DNA of 64,000 nt. Source: Nocardia jiangxiensis NBRC 101359. GTDB taxonomy: Bacteria; Actinomycetota; Actinomycetes; Mycobacteriales; Mycobacteriaceae. Made by a program: the position numbers and the translations under genes. The stretch spans positions 186,001 to 250,000 of the forward strand of contig NZ_BAGB01000013.1 in NCBI RefSeq assembly GCF_000308615.1, written 5' to 3'. The notes under the pieces were generated by a model. That model saw nothing but the letters and a program-made list of their open reading frames with translations, made no database searches and had not been told where the DNA came from. Below are positions 26,244-35,129 of the stretch, piece after piece. Every line of letters begins with the position of its first letter. Position 1 is the stretch's first letter.

Positions 26244-26417
26244 ATGGCGGTTCCCAAGCGGCGGATGTCCAGATCGAATACCCGTAGCCGACGGGCGAAT
26301 TGGAAGGCGACGCCGCCGGATCTGGTGCCCGTGCGGGTCGGCGGCACGGAGTATCGGGTGCCGCGTCGGCTGGTGGTCGCGGTGCAGTGGGGTTTGATCG
26401 ATCCGGCCCGGCTGTAG
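26244..26417 (+). CDS. rpmF2: 50S ribosomal protein L32, zinc-independent paralogue
   Basis: A 57-residue frame starting at ATG 26244: [20 protein letters not shown] then [20 protein letters not shown] and a [17 protein letters not shown] end. This is a complete L32 without cysteines. It follows rpmE2 immediately and closes the rightward Zur operon. The position near mprA later in the window recalls M. tuberculosis, where rpmF lies close to mprAB. Confidence 0.95.
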   Translation: MAVPKRRMSRSNTRSRRANWKATPPDLVPVRVGGTEYRVPRRLVVAVQWGLIDPARL

Positions 26418-26729
26418 ATCGGGTTGTGAGATCCGGTGTGGCACTGGAGGTTGTTCAGGGTGTTTGTCCGGATTTGGCGACCGGCGGGCAAATGTTGAGA
26501 TGGGTTCCAACAGTGCTTGTCTCGCCAATTGCGATTGCGATAAAGTAGCTGTCTGGTGAACTACCTACTGCCAGTTGGTTTTTGAGTGTGAAAAAGTCCA
26601 CGTGAAGTGATGAATTCGTGCTCTTGTGCCGGTAGCCTCATTCGGGAGGGCGGGTTCCCTCGGAAATCCTGGGAACCCGCTCATCGCCATTTCTGGGAGA
26701 AGTTCCCGCGAAGGCGCCCGCCGTCGACG
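26418..26729. other. 312-bp intergenic region after rpmF2
   Basis: I see no gene. The stretch is AT-richer than average around 26500-26620 (for example ATTGCGATTGCGATAAAGTAG), and a GAGGGCGGGTTCCC...GGGAACCCGC inverted repeat near 26645-26680 may terminate one or both converging transcripts. Confidence 0.45.
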
Positions 26730-27125
26730 TTACGAATGTTCCGATCCGCCGCCACGTCCGAGCGTCTCGGGCAGCAGTGCTTCCAAGCGGGCGACCTGTT
26801 CGGCCAGCAGCGTCAGCGGCCCCTCCGCCAGTGAGAGCGGCCACGGCAACCGCGGTTGCGACAGACCTCGCACCTGCTCCTCGAGTTCGGCGATCGTGGC
26901 TTCCAGATCGCCGACTTCCGTGCGCAGTTCGGAAATCTGCGTCAGTGCGGCGGCCACCGCGTCGACCAGGGATCGGTGCCGACCGTCCTCGTCGGTGCCC
27001 AGCTGTGGCCATCCGGCCAGGTCGGGGCCGCGCAGCTGAGTCTGGATATCGCGGAGTACCGCCACGTGATCCTGGGGTGCCTGCGACGCGTCGGTCTCCT
27101 CGGCGTCATCCGGGCGGGATTGCAT
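26730..27125 (-). CDS. small coiled-coil hypothetical protein
   Basis: The 131-residue acidic protein has no signal peptide. A heptad-like stretch lies at about residues 55-88 (VAAALTQISELRTEVGDLEATIAELEEQVRGL) and a second helix at about 100-122 (TLLAEQVARLEALLPE), so a coiled-coil dimer is likely. It resembles small actinobacterial proteins with a conserved WPL patch (LPWPLSLAEGPL). I assign no function. Confidence 0.75.
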   Translation of the reverse strand: MQSRPDDAEETDASQAPQDHVAVLRDIQTQLRGPDLAGWPQLGTDEDGRHRSLVDAVAAALTQISELRTEVGDLEATIAELEEQVRGLSQPRLPWPLSLAEGPLTLLAEQVARLEALLPETLGRGGGSEHS

Positions 27126-27428
27126 GAGGCCACTGTAATTCGCTCCGCCGGTGCGGCGCTCGGGATCGGTTGTGCCCCTGCCGGTCCGAAGCGGGGGGAC
27201 GCTGGCGTTCCACCGTATCCGAAGATACCCCGAGGAGGTATTCGAACTGCGGTTTCCTGTCGCGGTTGTCCGAATTTGCAGGTTCTTAACATGATTGCGG
27301 CAATTTTGCCGACTTATTGACGAGCAATGTTACAGCTTCGTAATGAGCGCAGGCGACTCTCTGTCTGGGTCGCATTTCACGGACCCACGCCCCCGGCTTA
27401 CGGGGGCGTGCACTGCGAGGAAACACTG
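27126..27428. other. 303-bp intergenic region before the secreted protein gene
   Basis: Divergent promoter region between the coiled-coil gene and the secreted-protein gene. It includes an AT-rich segment (27280-27345) likely to contain the rightward promoter, and a short CCCCCGGCTTACGGGGGCG hairpin near 27390-27408 just before the Shine-Dalgarno. No gene is seen. Confidence 0.5.
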
Positions 27429-28148
27429 ATGGGGATCGTTATGAAGAAGATGACGTACGCGGTATCACTGGCGACGTTCGCGACGACCGCCGCCGTTGCA
27501 CTGGCCACGGGTACCGCGTCGGCCGCCACTCCGGGCGCGGATGCGCCCGTCCTCGATCCGCACACGATGAGTGTGCCGATCGCGCCGGGTGTGCAGTACA
27601 CCAGCAACACCACCGACCGTTCCACGGTGCTGAGCACCCCGATCGGCACGCTGACCACGCTGGGTGGGCAGATCCAGCTGAACGACGCCAAGGGTGCGAC
27701 GGTGTACGGGCAGAAGACCTTCACCGCGCTTCCGAAGGCCGCCAGTACCCTGCCCGCGGCGCCGAACGCGCCGACGACCCATCAGGTCGACGCGGCCGTG
27801 CCCTCGCCGAAACCGGTCGACGCCTCGGCGCACGATCCGCAGGCGGACTTCAACAGCGCCCTGGGCACCGCGGCCACCCAGTTCGGCCTGGCCACCGGTG
27901 TCGGCGGCATGGTCGGCGGTGTCGGCGGAGCGATCATCGGCTGCCCGCTGGGCGTCGTCACCGGCGGCGTGCTGACCTCGGCCACCATCATCGGCACTCC
28001 GCTGGGCATCATCGGCGGCTGCATCCTCGGCGCTTCCGCGGTCGGCGGTGTCGGCGCGATCCTCGGCGGCGCGACGCTGGGCATCCCGGTCGGCATCGCC
28101 AGCGGTGTGCAGATGTACAACACCCTGCACGCGCAGGGCGACGTCTAG
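27429..28148 (+). CDS. secreted protein with glycine-zipper-like C-terminal region
   Basis: The ATG at 27429 follows GAGGAAACACTG and gives 239 residues. The signal peptide (MKKMTYAVSLATFATTAAVA, core) ends at TASAA around residue 33. The mature N-terminal part (40-150) is Thr/Ala/Pro-rich. Residues 155-230 are a hydrophobic Gly-rich region with GxxxG patterns (GVGGMVGGVGGAIIG, GTPLGIIGGCILGASAVGG) and two Cys, which might insert into a membrane or form pores. I do not know a named family; similar proteins occur in Nocardia as hypothetical proteins. A good hairpin terminator follows. Confidence 0.82.
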   Translation: MGIVMKKMTYAVSLATFATTAAVALATGTASAATPGADAPVLDPHTMSVPIAPGVQYTSNTTDRSTVLSTPIGTLTTLGGQIQLNDAKGATVYGQKTFTALPKAASTLPAAPNAPTTHQVDAAVPSPKPVDASAHDPQADFNSALGTAATQFGLATGVGGMVGGVGGAIIGCPLGVVTGGVLTSATIIGTPLGIIGGCILGASAVGGVGAILGGATLGIPVGIASGVQMYNTLHAQGDV

Positions 28149-28203
28149 AACCAACCGAAATACCAGGGCCGCAGCGGTTTCGGTGACCAGCGGCCCGAGG
28201 GGT

Positions 28204-28247
28204 TCGGGCCGGATCGCTCTGCCGGGGGCGATCCGGCCCGATTCGTT
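28204..28247. terminator. hairpin terminator, probably bidirectional
   Basis: TCGGGCCGGATCGC (28204-28217) and GCGATCCGGCCCGA (28228-28241) form a perfect 14-bp stem, followed by TTCGTTCTG. It lies between two convergent genes. Confidence 0.82.
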
Positions 28248-28282
28248 CTGTTACTGCTCGCGGGACCGTCCGGGCGATCCGC

Positions 28283-29110
28283 TCAGCCGACCGGTTCGGT
28301 CGTGCGGGCGGTGTCGGCCGTGCGATTCGGGCCGGCGATGCGGCGCTTGCGCGGGTCCTTGGGCACCCGTTTGGTGCGCGCCTCGGGCTGCAGCCGCCCG
28401 GTGCGGTCCGGTGCGACCAGGACCGCGGTGATCGGGATCGCGAGTGACATCGTCGCGACGACGAAGATCGGGATGAACATGGTGAACAGATCCCGCCCCG
28501 CGGGCTGCGACATGGCCGGATCGATGTGGACCGAGAGCCCGGACAGGCCGAGATAGTGGATGCCGATGATCGCGCCCGCGTACACCACGGACACCCCGAC
28601 CAGAGCCGTCGTCACGCGCATCCGCGTCGCCCACAGCAGTCCGGCGGCCAGCGCCAGCAGCAGTACGCTGCATGCGGCGATGATCGCGGGGCTGATCGTG
28701 GTGCTGCCCTGCACCGCCAGGGAACTCAGGCCCAGATAGTTCATCAGCGCCAGGCACAGTCCCGCGACCAGCGCACCGAGCGCCAGGCGCACGGGCTTGC
28801 GATTGTCGCCCGCGATGATCAGTCCGGCCAGAATTCCCACCGGCGCCACCACCAGCGCGATGATGCGCTGCATCACGTCGTAGCGGACCACCCCGCTGGA
28901 CAGTCCGACGCCCAGCATCGTGACCGACATCGCCACCTGCGTCCCGATCGCGCCGATGCACACCGCCGCGGCGGTCAGCCACACGAGCCGGAACTTCGCG
29001 GTCACCGACAGCCTCGACTGCCGGATACAGATCAGGCCCACCAGGGTGCCCGCCCACGCCACACCGAGCGCCAGCACGAGCACCCAGGTCCCCATGGTGA
29101 AGTACTGCAC
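28283..29110 (-). CDS. MHYT-like seven-helix membrane protein
   Basis: The 275-residue protein has about seven hydrophobic helices, starting with WVLVLALGVAWAGTLVGLIC. The repeated motif of MHYT domains, proposed to bind copper and sense gases, is recognisable but degenerate: LMNYLGLSSLAV and IGIHYLGLSGLSV replace MHYTxG, and the first repeat reads QVAMSVTMLG. The His pattern is thus incomplete. The last 40 residues are basic and cytosolic. It lies downstream of the conservon on the same strand; a role in signalling with it is plausible. The GTG at 29110 follows GGGGG; an ATG at 29095 is an alternative. Confidence 0.82.
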   Translation of the reverse strand: MQYFTMGTWVLVLALGVAWAGTLVGLICIRQSRLSVTAKFRLVWLTAAAVCIGAIGTQVAMSVTMLGVGLSSGVVRYDVMQRIIALVVAPVGILAGLIIAGDNRKPVRLALGALVAGLCLALMNYLGLSSLAVQGSTTISPAIIAACSVLLLALAAGLLWATRMRVTTALVGVSVVYAGAIIGIHYLGLSGLSVHIDPAMSQPAGRDLFTMFIPIFVVATMSLAIPITAVLVAPDRTGRLQPEARTKRVPKDPRKRRIAGPNRTADTARTTEPVG

Positions 29111-29416
29111 GCAAACCCCCTACTCAGGTCGGATGAATTCTCTTCTGCTTACTGCGTTCGGACCGCCGACCACCGGTCGCCGTCCCGAGTCGCGATGTCA
29201 TCTCCGCCGCGATGCCACGGCGACAACTGATTTCGTGAGCACATGGGTAACTCCCCGGGCACGTCCAGAAGGTGATTTCACCCGAACGGTCGGCCCGAAA
29301 CGCAAATCTTCGATTCCCCGACGACACGCTGAAGTCTCGGAGAGGCGGGGGAGCCACGCTGAAGTCTCGGAGAGGCGGGGGAGCCACGCTGAAGTCCCGG
29401 AGAGGCGGGCCGCCAT
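29111..29416. other. 306-bp intergenic region downstream of the conservon
   Basis: Holds the presumed promoter of the MHYT-like gene and a 30-bp tandem repeat (29325-29409). A 72-codon frame on the minus strand starts one codon after the cvnD stop and translates the repeat as LPRLSETSAW units, but its downstream part is not convincing as a protein. Confidence 0.5.
29325..29409. repeat. 30-bp tandem repeat, 2.8 copies
   Basis: The unit starts CACGCTGAAGTCTCGG and continues AGAGGCGGGGGAGC. Copies are 29325-29354, 29355-29384 and a partial 29385-29409 with one substitution. There are no spacers, so it is not CRISPR. The unit length is a multiple of three and is open on both strands in one frame. 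It starts 8 bases after the cvnD stop codon region. Confidence 0.9.
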
Positions 29417-30028
29417 TCACGGGTTCGCTGAGGCGCGGGGAGGCTGCTCCGTGAGGCGGGCGATGGCGTATTCGGTTACCGCTGCCAGGGATTGGCGCAC
29501 CTGGACCGGATCGCGGGCGTCGATGTCGACGATCGGAACGCCCTCGCGGATGGACAGCGCCTCGCGCAGTTCGGTCGCCGGGAACCGGGGGGAATCGGGA
29601 AAATGGTTGACCGCCACCAGGAACGGCAGTTGCCGCGCCTCGAAGAAGTCGACCACGGCGAAACTGTCCTCGATCCGGCGGGTGTCCAGCAGCACCACCG
29701 CGCCGATCGCGCCCCGCACCAGGTCGTCCCACATGAACCAGAATCGGCGCTGGCCCGGGGTGCCGAACAGGTACAGGGTCAGATTGCCGGGCAGGATGAT
29801 GCGGCCGAAATCCATGGCGACCGTGGTGGTCTCCTTGCTCGGCGTGGCCGACAGGTCGTCCACGCCGTCGGAGTAGCCGGTCACCATGGCCTCGGTGCGC
29901 AGCGGCACGATCTCCGAGACCGCGCCGACGAAGGTGGTCTTACCCGCGCCGAAACCACCGGCCACCACGATCTTCGTGGAGGCGGTGCGAGTTTCGGCGT
30001 CCGAGACGTCAGAGAGCGCGGAGTCCAC
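29417..30028 (-). CDS. cvnD: conservon GTPase-like protein CvnD
   Basis: The GTG at 30028 gives 203 residues and overlaps the cvnC end by 20 bases. Walker A GGFGAGKTTFVGAVSEI (about residue 20), LYLFGTPGQRRFWFMWDDL (G3-like, about 80) and VAVNHFPDSPRF (degenerate NKxD) define the ATP/GTP-binding member of the four-gene conservons. These systems form membrane complexes resembling eukaryotic G-protein receptors and affect development and metabolism in streptomycetes. The gene closes the operon. Confidence 0.95.
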   Translation of the reverse strand: MDSALSDVSDAETRTASTKIVVAGGFGAGKTTFVGAVSEIVPLRTEAMVTGYSDGVDDLSATPSKETTTVAMDFGRIILPGNLTLYLFGTPGQRRFWFMWDDLVRGAIGAVVLLDTRRIEDSFAVVDFFEARQLPFLVAVNHFPDSPRFPATELREALSIREGVPIVDIDARDPVQVRQSLAAVTEYAIARLTEQPPRASANP

Positions 30029-30380
30029 GCAGGGTCCTCTCCATGAGCGAACGGCGCTCATCGTACGTGGCGTTTTCGCTGAGCGTGGTGTGCACCCGCA
30101 GCGTACCGGCGACGACCAGATCGCCGATGACGACGCGGACCATACCCAACGGCCGCTGAAGATGGGCGGCGATCTCCGCGACCGAGAGCCTGCCACCGCC
30201 GAGGCGCAGGATATCGGTCCGGACATCGCCTGCGGGCCAATCGAATCGACTCGCATACGGGAGGGTCTCCACGACCGCCTCGAGCGGCAGGTCGACCGCG
30301 GGCTGGGTGCGCCCGGCGGTCAGCGCATAGGGGCGGACGCGTGTTGTCGGCCGGGGATCGGCTCCGAAGGAACTCGACAT
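30009..30380 (-). CDS. cvnC: conservon DUF742 protein CvnC
   Basis: The 123-residue protein has the DUF742 pattern: VRPYALTAGRT at about residue 15, then a winged-helix-like segment (LSVAEIAAHLQRPLGMVRVVIGDLVVAGTL, about 65-94). The partner proteins CvnB and CvnD flank it. It lies 7 bases after cvnB. Confidence 0.95.
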   Translation of the reverse strand: MSSSFGADPRPTTRVRPYALTAGRTQPAVDLPLEAVVETLPYASRFDWPAGDVRTDILRLGGGRLSVAEIAAHLQRPLGMVRVVIGDLVVAGTLRVHTTLSENATYDERRSLMERTLRGLRAL

Positions 30381-30387
30381 CGCACCG

Positions 30388-30798
30388 TCAGACCGACGAA
30401 CGGGCAGTGGCCTGGACGACCGCTCCGACCCGATCGGACAGTAGGGCCATCTCGTAGCCGATGCGGCCGATATCGTGCTGCTTGTTGGCCAGCACGGCCA
30501 GGTGTGACCCGTTGCCGACGCTCATCACCAGCAGATAGCCGCGTTGCATGTCGACGATCGACTGCATCACCTTGCCGCCCTCGAACAACTGGGCGGCCCC
30601 GGAGGACAGACTGGCCAGTCCGGCGGTCACCGCGGACAGCTGTTCGGCGCGATCGGACGGCAGGTGCGGGCTGGTGGCCTGCAACAGGCCGTCGGCCGAT
30701 ACCAGCACCGCGTGCGAGACGCCGGGGACCTCGCGCGTGAAGCGCGTCACCAGCCAGTTGAGATTCTCGTCGGTGGGGGGCTGCTCGGTATCGGTCAT
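30388..30798 (-). CDS. cvnB: roadblock/LC7 protein CvnB
   Basis: The 136-residue protein shows the roadblock fold pattern [29 protein letters not shown] and the Gly-rich [26 protein letters not shown]. Roadblock proteins regulate small GTPases, here presumably CvnD. The ATG overlaps the cvnA stop by ATGA. Confidence 0.96.
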   Translation of the reverse strand: MTDTEQPPTDENLNWLVTRFTREVPGVSHAVLVSADGLLQATSPHLPSDRAEQLSAVTAGLASLSSGAAQLFEGGKVMQSIVDMQRGYLLVMSVGNGSHLAVLANKQHDIGRIGYEMALLSDRVGAVVQATARSSV

Positions 30799-33700
30799 AC
30801 GTGTCCTCCATCGTTGTACTGCGCGTCGTGATGTTCGAGCCCGCCGCCGGACCGAGTTCCGTTGTACCCGTTTTCATCGCCGTACGACGCGAGGCCCGCG
30901 CGTCCGCTGCGCACACCGCTCAGGTGCCGGGACAGGTTGCTGCGGATTTCCTCGGGATCGGGGGCGCCGGTGTCGGCAGGAGGCGTCAGGCCGCCCGGAA
31001 CAAGCTGTGCGCCCGGGTTGCGGATGGGAAGTCCACCGGAGGTGCGATGGTCCATGGTCGGTTTGCTGGCCTCTTCGGCCGCGGCCCACCCCGCATCGGC
31101 GGGGGAGGACCAGGCCGCGCCCGTTTCGTTCGCCGACGGCTCGACCAGCCACTCCGAGACCATGCGCTGGTAGATGGGTGATTCGGCCGGTTCGGGTGCG
31201 CCGGGCTGCTGCACCGGCAGGGTCGCGGTCTGCGCCCACAGGTCCGCGGGCTCGGACTCCCAGGACGGGGCGCGTGCCGGTTCGGCGGGCGCGGAGGCCG
31301 GGACGTTGGCGGGCATCGGCGGGAATTCCCCCGAGGGCCAGGGTTCCGGCGCCGGGCGGCGGCGTCGCGGGCGCAGGATCTGCTCACCGCTGATGCCGGG
31401 CCCGGATTCGGTCGTCGAGTTCGCGGAATCCGTCCTGCCCCAGGGCTGTTCGGATGCCGGGCTCGGCTCGGGGCGCGCATCGGCCCAGAACTGTTGCGCC
31501 GGTTCGGAACCGGTCTCCTCCCAGCGCACCGCGCCGGACCACGCGTCGCCGCTCTTCCAGCGGGCGACATCCGGACCCTGCTGGTACTGCGGCTCCTCTG
31601 TATCCCAATCCTGCTCCGCCGAAACCGATTCCGGCGGCGTCCAACTCGATGCCGAGTTCGACCAGTCCTGCACCACCGGCTCGTCGTCGTCCTCGTCCCG
31701 GTCCGCCGCCGACAACGCCGATCGATCCGGGACCGCCCACGGGTCGCGCGCGGTCTCGCCCGCATGGGCGAACGGGTTCTGCTCCTGCTCCTGCGGCTGG
31801 TAGCCGATCACACCGTCGGCGACCGGCTCCGGATCCTGATGCGAGACGAACAATCCGGTGGGTTCGTCGTCGGGGACCGGTTCCGGATCGTGTTGCGAGA
31901 TGAACAATCCGGTGGGCCGGTTGTCGGCGACGGGCGATTTCTCCGGGGTGGCGGAATCGCCGGAATCCTCGCGTGCCGGGCGGCGCTGCGGGAGCGGGGT
32001 CACCGAGGCCGAGGAACCGAACAGCGGCACCGGGGCCGGGATCTCTTCGGGCGCCGCATGAGCCGCGGTCGAGGTCGGCGCGGCGGGCAGCGGGGCGCCC
32101 GGGAATTCGCCGGACTCCGGCTTGTCGGAGACGATCAGCGATTTCGGCAGATGGATCGTGGCGGTGATGCCGGGCTGCTGCGCCATCGTCGAGGTGCGGC
32201 GCAGGCTGACAGTGACGGTATGCCGCTTGGCGAGCCTGCCGACCACGTAGAGGCCCATGCGGCGGGCGGTTTCGACGGTCACCTCACCGCCGGAGGCCAG
32301 CCGGTCGTTGATCTCGTGCAGATCGTCACCCGACATGCCCAGGCCGCGGTCGGTGATCTCGATCAGATAGCCGCCCTCGGGCGCCGCGGACACCGACACC
32401 GCGACCGGAGTGCTCGGCGGCGAGTACCGCAGCGAGTTGTCGATCAGCTCGGCCAGCAGATGTTCGATGTCGACCGCGGGCTCTCCCGCGACGATGCCGT
32501 CGGGCACCGCGCCGATCTCCACCCGCTGATAGTCCTCCACCTGGGAGACCGCACTCCAGAGCATGTCCGAGAGCGGAACCGGGGGGAGTTGGCCGCGGCG
32601 TAGCGCGGTTCCGGCCAGCACCAGCAGGTTGTCGCCGTTGCGGCGCATGCGGGTGGCCAGGTGGTCCAGGCGGAACAGACTCTGCAGTCGGCCCGGATTC
32701 TCTTCGTCGCGTTCGAGATCCTCGATCAGCGTCAACTGCTGTTCGACCAGCGATTGGCTACGCCGCGAGAGGGTTTCGAACATGCTGCTGATCAGCAGTC
32801 GCAGGCGGGCCTGGTCGGCGGCCAGGTGCAGCGCCTGCCGGTGCATGTCGTCGACCGCGCGGGCCAGCTGCCCGATCTCCTCGGTGGTCTGCACGTCGAC
32901 CGGGAGAATCTCCGGGGTCGCGCCGCCCTCGCGCACCACCGACAGCTCGGCGGGCAGGTCGACGTGGGCGACCTGCAGTGCGCCGCGACGCAGTCGCCGC
33001 ACCGGCACGACCAGTGAACGCGCCACCGCCAGCGCCAGCGCCAGACCCGCGAGCAGGGTCAGGACCACGGACGCGACGTCACGCAACACGGTGCTGCGCG
33101 CATCGATCGAGGTGTGGCTCAGGCCGGAGGTGATCAGATCGGCCACATGGTTGATCGCCTCGGTATATGTGGCGGTGCTGCGCTGTAGCGAATCGTTCAC
33201 GCTGGCGATCATCATGGGCTCGGCCGAGCTCTGGCTCAGCGCGCGCAACCGGGTCTGCTGAGCGTCCAGCAGGATGTCCGGCTTGTACGCCGAGGTGGGC
33301 TGGACCACGGCGTACTGGTTGATCATGGTGAGTTCGGAACCGGTCGCGGTGAGCGCCTGCGCCCGCATTGCCGGATTGTTGCTGATCTCGCCACTGCCGA
33401 TGATCAGCTGTTGCTGCAGGAACATTCGACGCGCGATGGTGAGATCGCCGAGCTGGGTGTAATACCGCTCGAGGACCGTCTCCTTGGGTGTGATCAGCGT
33501 GGTGACGGCGTTGCTGATGTGCGTCGCGACCTCGTCGGCCTGGGTGCCGACCACCTGGGCGGCGCTGCCGTGCAGGCTGTTGCGCATCCCGCGTCCGGTG
33601 GACAGCGCATCGGTGATCTCGGTGCTCACCTGCTGGTCGACGCGGGCCAGCGGCAGTGCCGACTGCAGAGTGGCCGCCGCCTGATCGAAGCGTGCGGAGA

Positions 33701-33980
33701 CCTGGTCCAGGGTCGCCTGCCCGATGTGGTCGCCGACGCCGCCGGTGCCCGCGGCGACCGCGAGATCATCTGCGGCGGAACCGAAGTCGAGCAGCGGCCG
33801 GATGATCTGCGCCTGCTGGGTCGCGGTGTTCAGCTGGGAGATCGTGCCCAGCTCGTCCCGGATTCGTAGGACGGCGAAGACCGAGGCCAGCACGACGGGC
33901 AGGAGCAGCACGATGCCGACCTTGCTCGTTACCGAGAGGTTGGACAGATTCCGCTGCCATGGTCGCGGTCCAGTTCCCAT
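30795..33980 (-). CDS. cvnA: conservon sensor histidine kinase-like protein CvnA
   Basis: The 1061-residue protein has TM1 near residues 19-42, an extracellular nitrate/nitrite-sensing-type helical domain (45-300), TM2 (about 305-325), and a HAMP linker. The dimerisation helix holds [18 protein letters not shown]. The ATPase domain has N-box [16 protein letters not shown]1 EITDRGLGM and G2 [14 protein letters not shown]. From about 640 to the end is a disordered Pro/Glu-rich tail with two near-identical GLF(I/V)S(Q/H)xDPEPV units. It should sense an extracellular signal and act through CvnB-D. No response regulator is adjacent in the operon. Confidence 0.94.
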   Translation of the reverse strand: MGTGPRPWQRNLSNLSVTSKVGIVLLLPVVLASVFAVLRIRDELGTISQLNTATQQAQIIRPLLDFGSAADDLAVAAGTGGVGDHIGQATLDQVSARFDQAAATLQSALPLARVDQQVSTEITDALSTGRGMRNSLHGSAAQVVGTQADEVATHISNAVTTLITPKETVLERYYTQLGDLTIARRMFLQQQLIIGSGEISNNPAMRAQALTATGSELTMINQYAVVQPTSAYKPDILLDAQQTRLRALSQSSAEPMMIASVNDSLQRSTATYTEAINHVADLITSGLSHTSIDARSTVLRDVASVVLTLLAGLALALAVARSLVVPVRRLRRGALQVAHVDLPAELSVVREGGATPEILPVDVQTTEEIGQLARAVDDMHRQALHLAADQARLRLLISSMFETLSRRSQSLVEQQLTLIEDLERDEENPGRLQSLFRLDHLATRMRRNGDNLLVLAGTALRRGQLPPVPLSDMLWSAVSQVEDYQRVEIGAVPDGIVAGEPAVDIEHLLAELIDNSLRYSPPSTPVAVSVSAAPEGGYLIEITDRGLGMSGDDLHEINDRLASGGEVTVETARRMGLYVVGRLAKRHTVTVSLRRTSTMAQQPGITATIHLPKSLIVSDKPESGEFPGAPLPAAPTSTAAHAAPEEIPAPVPLFGSSASVTPLPQRRPAREDSGDSATPEKSPVADNRPTGLFISQHDPEPVPDDEPTGLFVSHQDPEPVADGVIGYQPQEQEQNPFAHAGETARDPWAVPDRSALSAADRDEDDDEPVVQDWSNSASSWTPPESVSAEQDWDTEEPQYQQGPDVARWKSGDAWSGAVRWEETGSEPAQQFWADARPEPSPASEQPWGRTDSANSTTESGPGISGEQILRPRRRRPAPEPWPSGEFPPMPANVPASAPAEPARAPSWESEPADLWAQTATLPVQQPGAPEPAESPIYQRMVSEWLVEPSANETGAAWSSPADAGWAAAEEASKPTMDHRTSGGLPIRNPGAQLVPGGLTPPADTGAPDPEEIRSNLSRHLSGVRSGRAGLASYGDENGYNGTRSGGGLEHHDAQYNDGGHV

Positions 33981-34422
33981 CCCGCTTCCGTCGCCTCCGC
34001 TCGCGCATTCGCCCTGCGGGTCCCACCGCGGCCGGTTCCCGGCTCACAGTCTCACCTCGCAGGTGCTCGGCCGCGCTGTGCCGAAGGCGCTGTATCCTCG
34101 GCCAGCTCTCGAGCTCCCTCGCGGTAACGCAGATCCGGTAGTGCTCGAATTTGCGCAATGTGAACTGACGTTCTTCGGGTCCAACCGCCGGAGAACCGAC
34201 TGCAGGTCTTCTTTTACGGCAGGCAACATACCGCGTGAACTTGGCCACGGCAATTCGGACTTCCCCGCTCTGAAATTCGCTAATTTCGCCACGCACAAGG
34301 TGTTTCGTGTGGTTCTATCCGCGCGAGCCGGTAAAGCGACTGGTCATCGGCTCGCGGTGGATCGGCGTGTCGAATGGGGGCTTCTCAGTGGACTCTCAGT
34401 CGGTACGGTCAGACTGGACCGC
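33981..34422. other. 442-bp divergent region between cvnA and mprA
   Basis: No gene is supported; a long frame reaching into mprA from 33724 is antisense to cvnA and unlike any protein. The stretch includes the cvnA promoter side, an AT-richer zone near 34190-34310, and the MprA box at 34383-34402. Confidence 0.55.
34383..34402 (+). promoter_or_regulatory. MprA box upstream of mprA
   Basis: Direct repeats TCTCAGT (34383-34389) and TCTCAGT (34394-34400) start 11 bases apart, one helical turn, followed by CG. It lies 21 bases before the mprA start. The same arrangement occurs upstream of pepD. In M. tuberculosis MprA binds paired direct repeats of this kind in its own promoter and that of pepD. 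The position fits autoregulation. Confidence 0.75.
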
Positions 34423-35115
34423 ATGCGCATTCTGGTAGTCGACGACGACCGCGCGGTGCGGGAATCACTGCGGCGGTCGCTGACGTTCAACGGCTACTCC
34501 GTCGAGCTGGCCGTGGACGGGCTCGATGCGCTCGAACAGGTGGCCGTGCAGCGGCCCGACGCGCTGGTACTCGATGTCATGATGCCCCGGCTGGACGGCC
34601 TCGAAGTCTGCCGCAGACTGCGCAGCACCGGCGACGACCTGCCGATACTCGTTCTCACCGCACGGGATTCGGTCTCCGAGCGGGTCGCGGGCCTGGACGC
34701 GGGAGCCGACGACTACCTGCCCAAACCGTTCGCCCTCGAGGAACTGCTGGCCCGGCTGCGTGCGCTGTTGCGCCGCACCTCCGCCGATCCGGCGGGCGCC
34801 GAGGAATCCGAGACGATGACGTTCGCGGATCTGTCGCTGGACCCGATCACCCGCGAGGTGTCCCGGGGCGAACGCGCCATCAGTCTCACCCGCACCGAGT
34901 TCTCACTGCTGGAAATGTTGATGGCCAACCCGCGCCGGGTGCTCACCCGCAGCCGCATCCTCGAGGAGGTCTGGGGCTACGACTTTCCCACCTCCGGCAA
35001 TGCCCTCGAGGTGTATATCGGCTATCTGCGCCGCAAGACCGAGGCCGAGGGCGAGCCGCGGCTGATCCACACCGTGCGTGGCGTCGGCTACGTGCTGCGC
35101 GAGACCCCGCCGTAG
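34423..35115 (+). CDS. mprA: response regulator MprA (OmpR family)
   Basis: The 230-residue protein equals the length of M. tuberculosis MprA. The receiver domain (1-115) has [16 protein letters not shown], the phosphoacceptor Asp51 in [12 protein letters not shown] and Lys101 in [13 protein letters not shown]. The C-terminal winged helix includes [20 protein letters not shown] and [15 protein letters not shown]. It controls the envelope stress response with MprB and activates sigE and pepD in mycobacteria. The gene starts 21 bases after the MprA box. Confidence 0.96.
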   Translation: MRILVVDDDRAVRESLRRSLTFNGYSVELAVDGLDALEQVAVQRPDALVLDVMMPRLDGLEVCRRLRSTGDDLPILVLTARDSVSERVAGLDAGADDYLPKPFALEELLARLRALLRRTSADPAGAEESETMTFADLSLDPITREVSRGERAISLTRTEFSLLEMLMANPRRVLTRSRILEEVWGYDFPTSGNALEVYIGYLRRKTEAEGEPRLIHTVRGVGYVLRETPP

Positions 35116-35129
35116 AGGTGGGCGTCATC

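Noticed and set aside
29325..29409. CRISPR array
   Set aside because: The repeats are directly adjacent, without spacers, and no cas genes are present.
33724..34422. N-terminal extension of mprA by 233 codons
   Set aside because: Overlaps cvnA in antisense, and MprA homologues start at MRILVVDDD.
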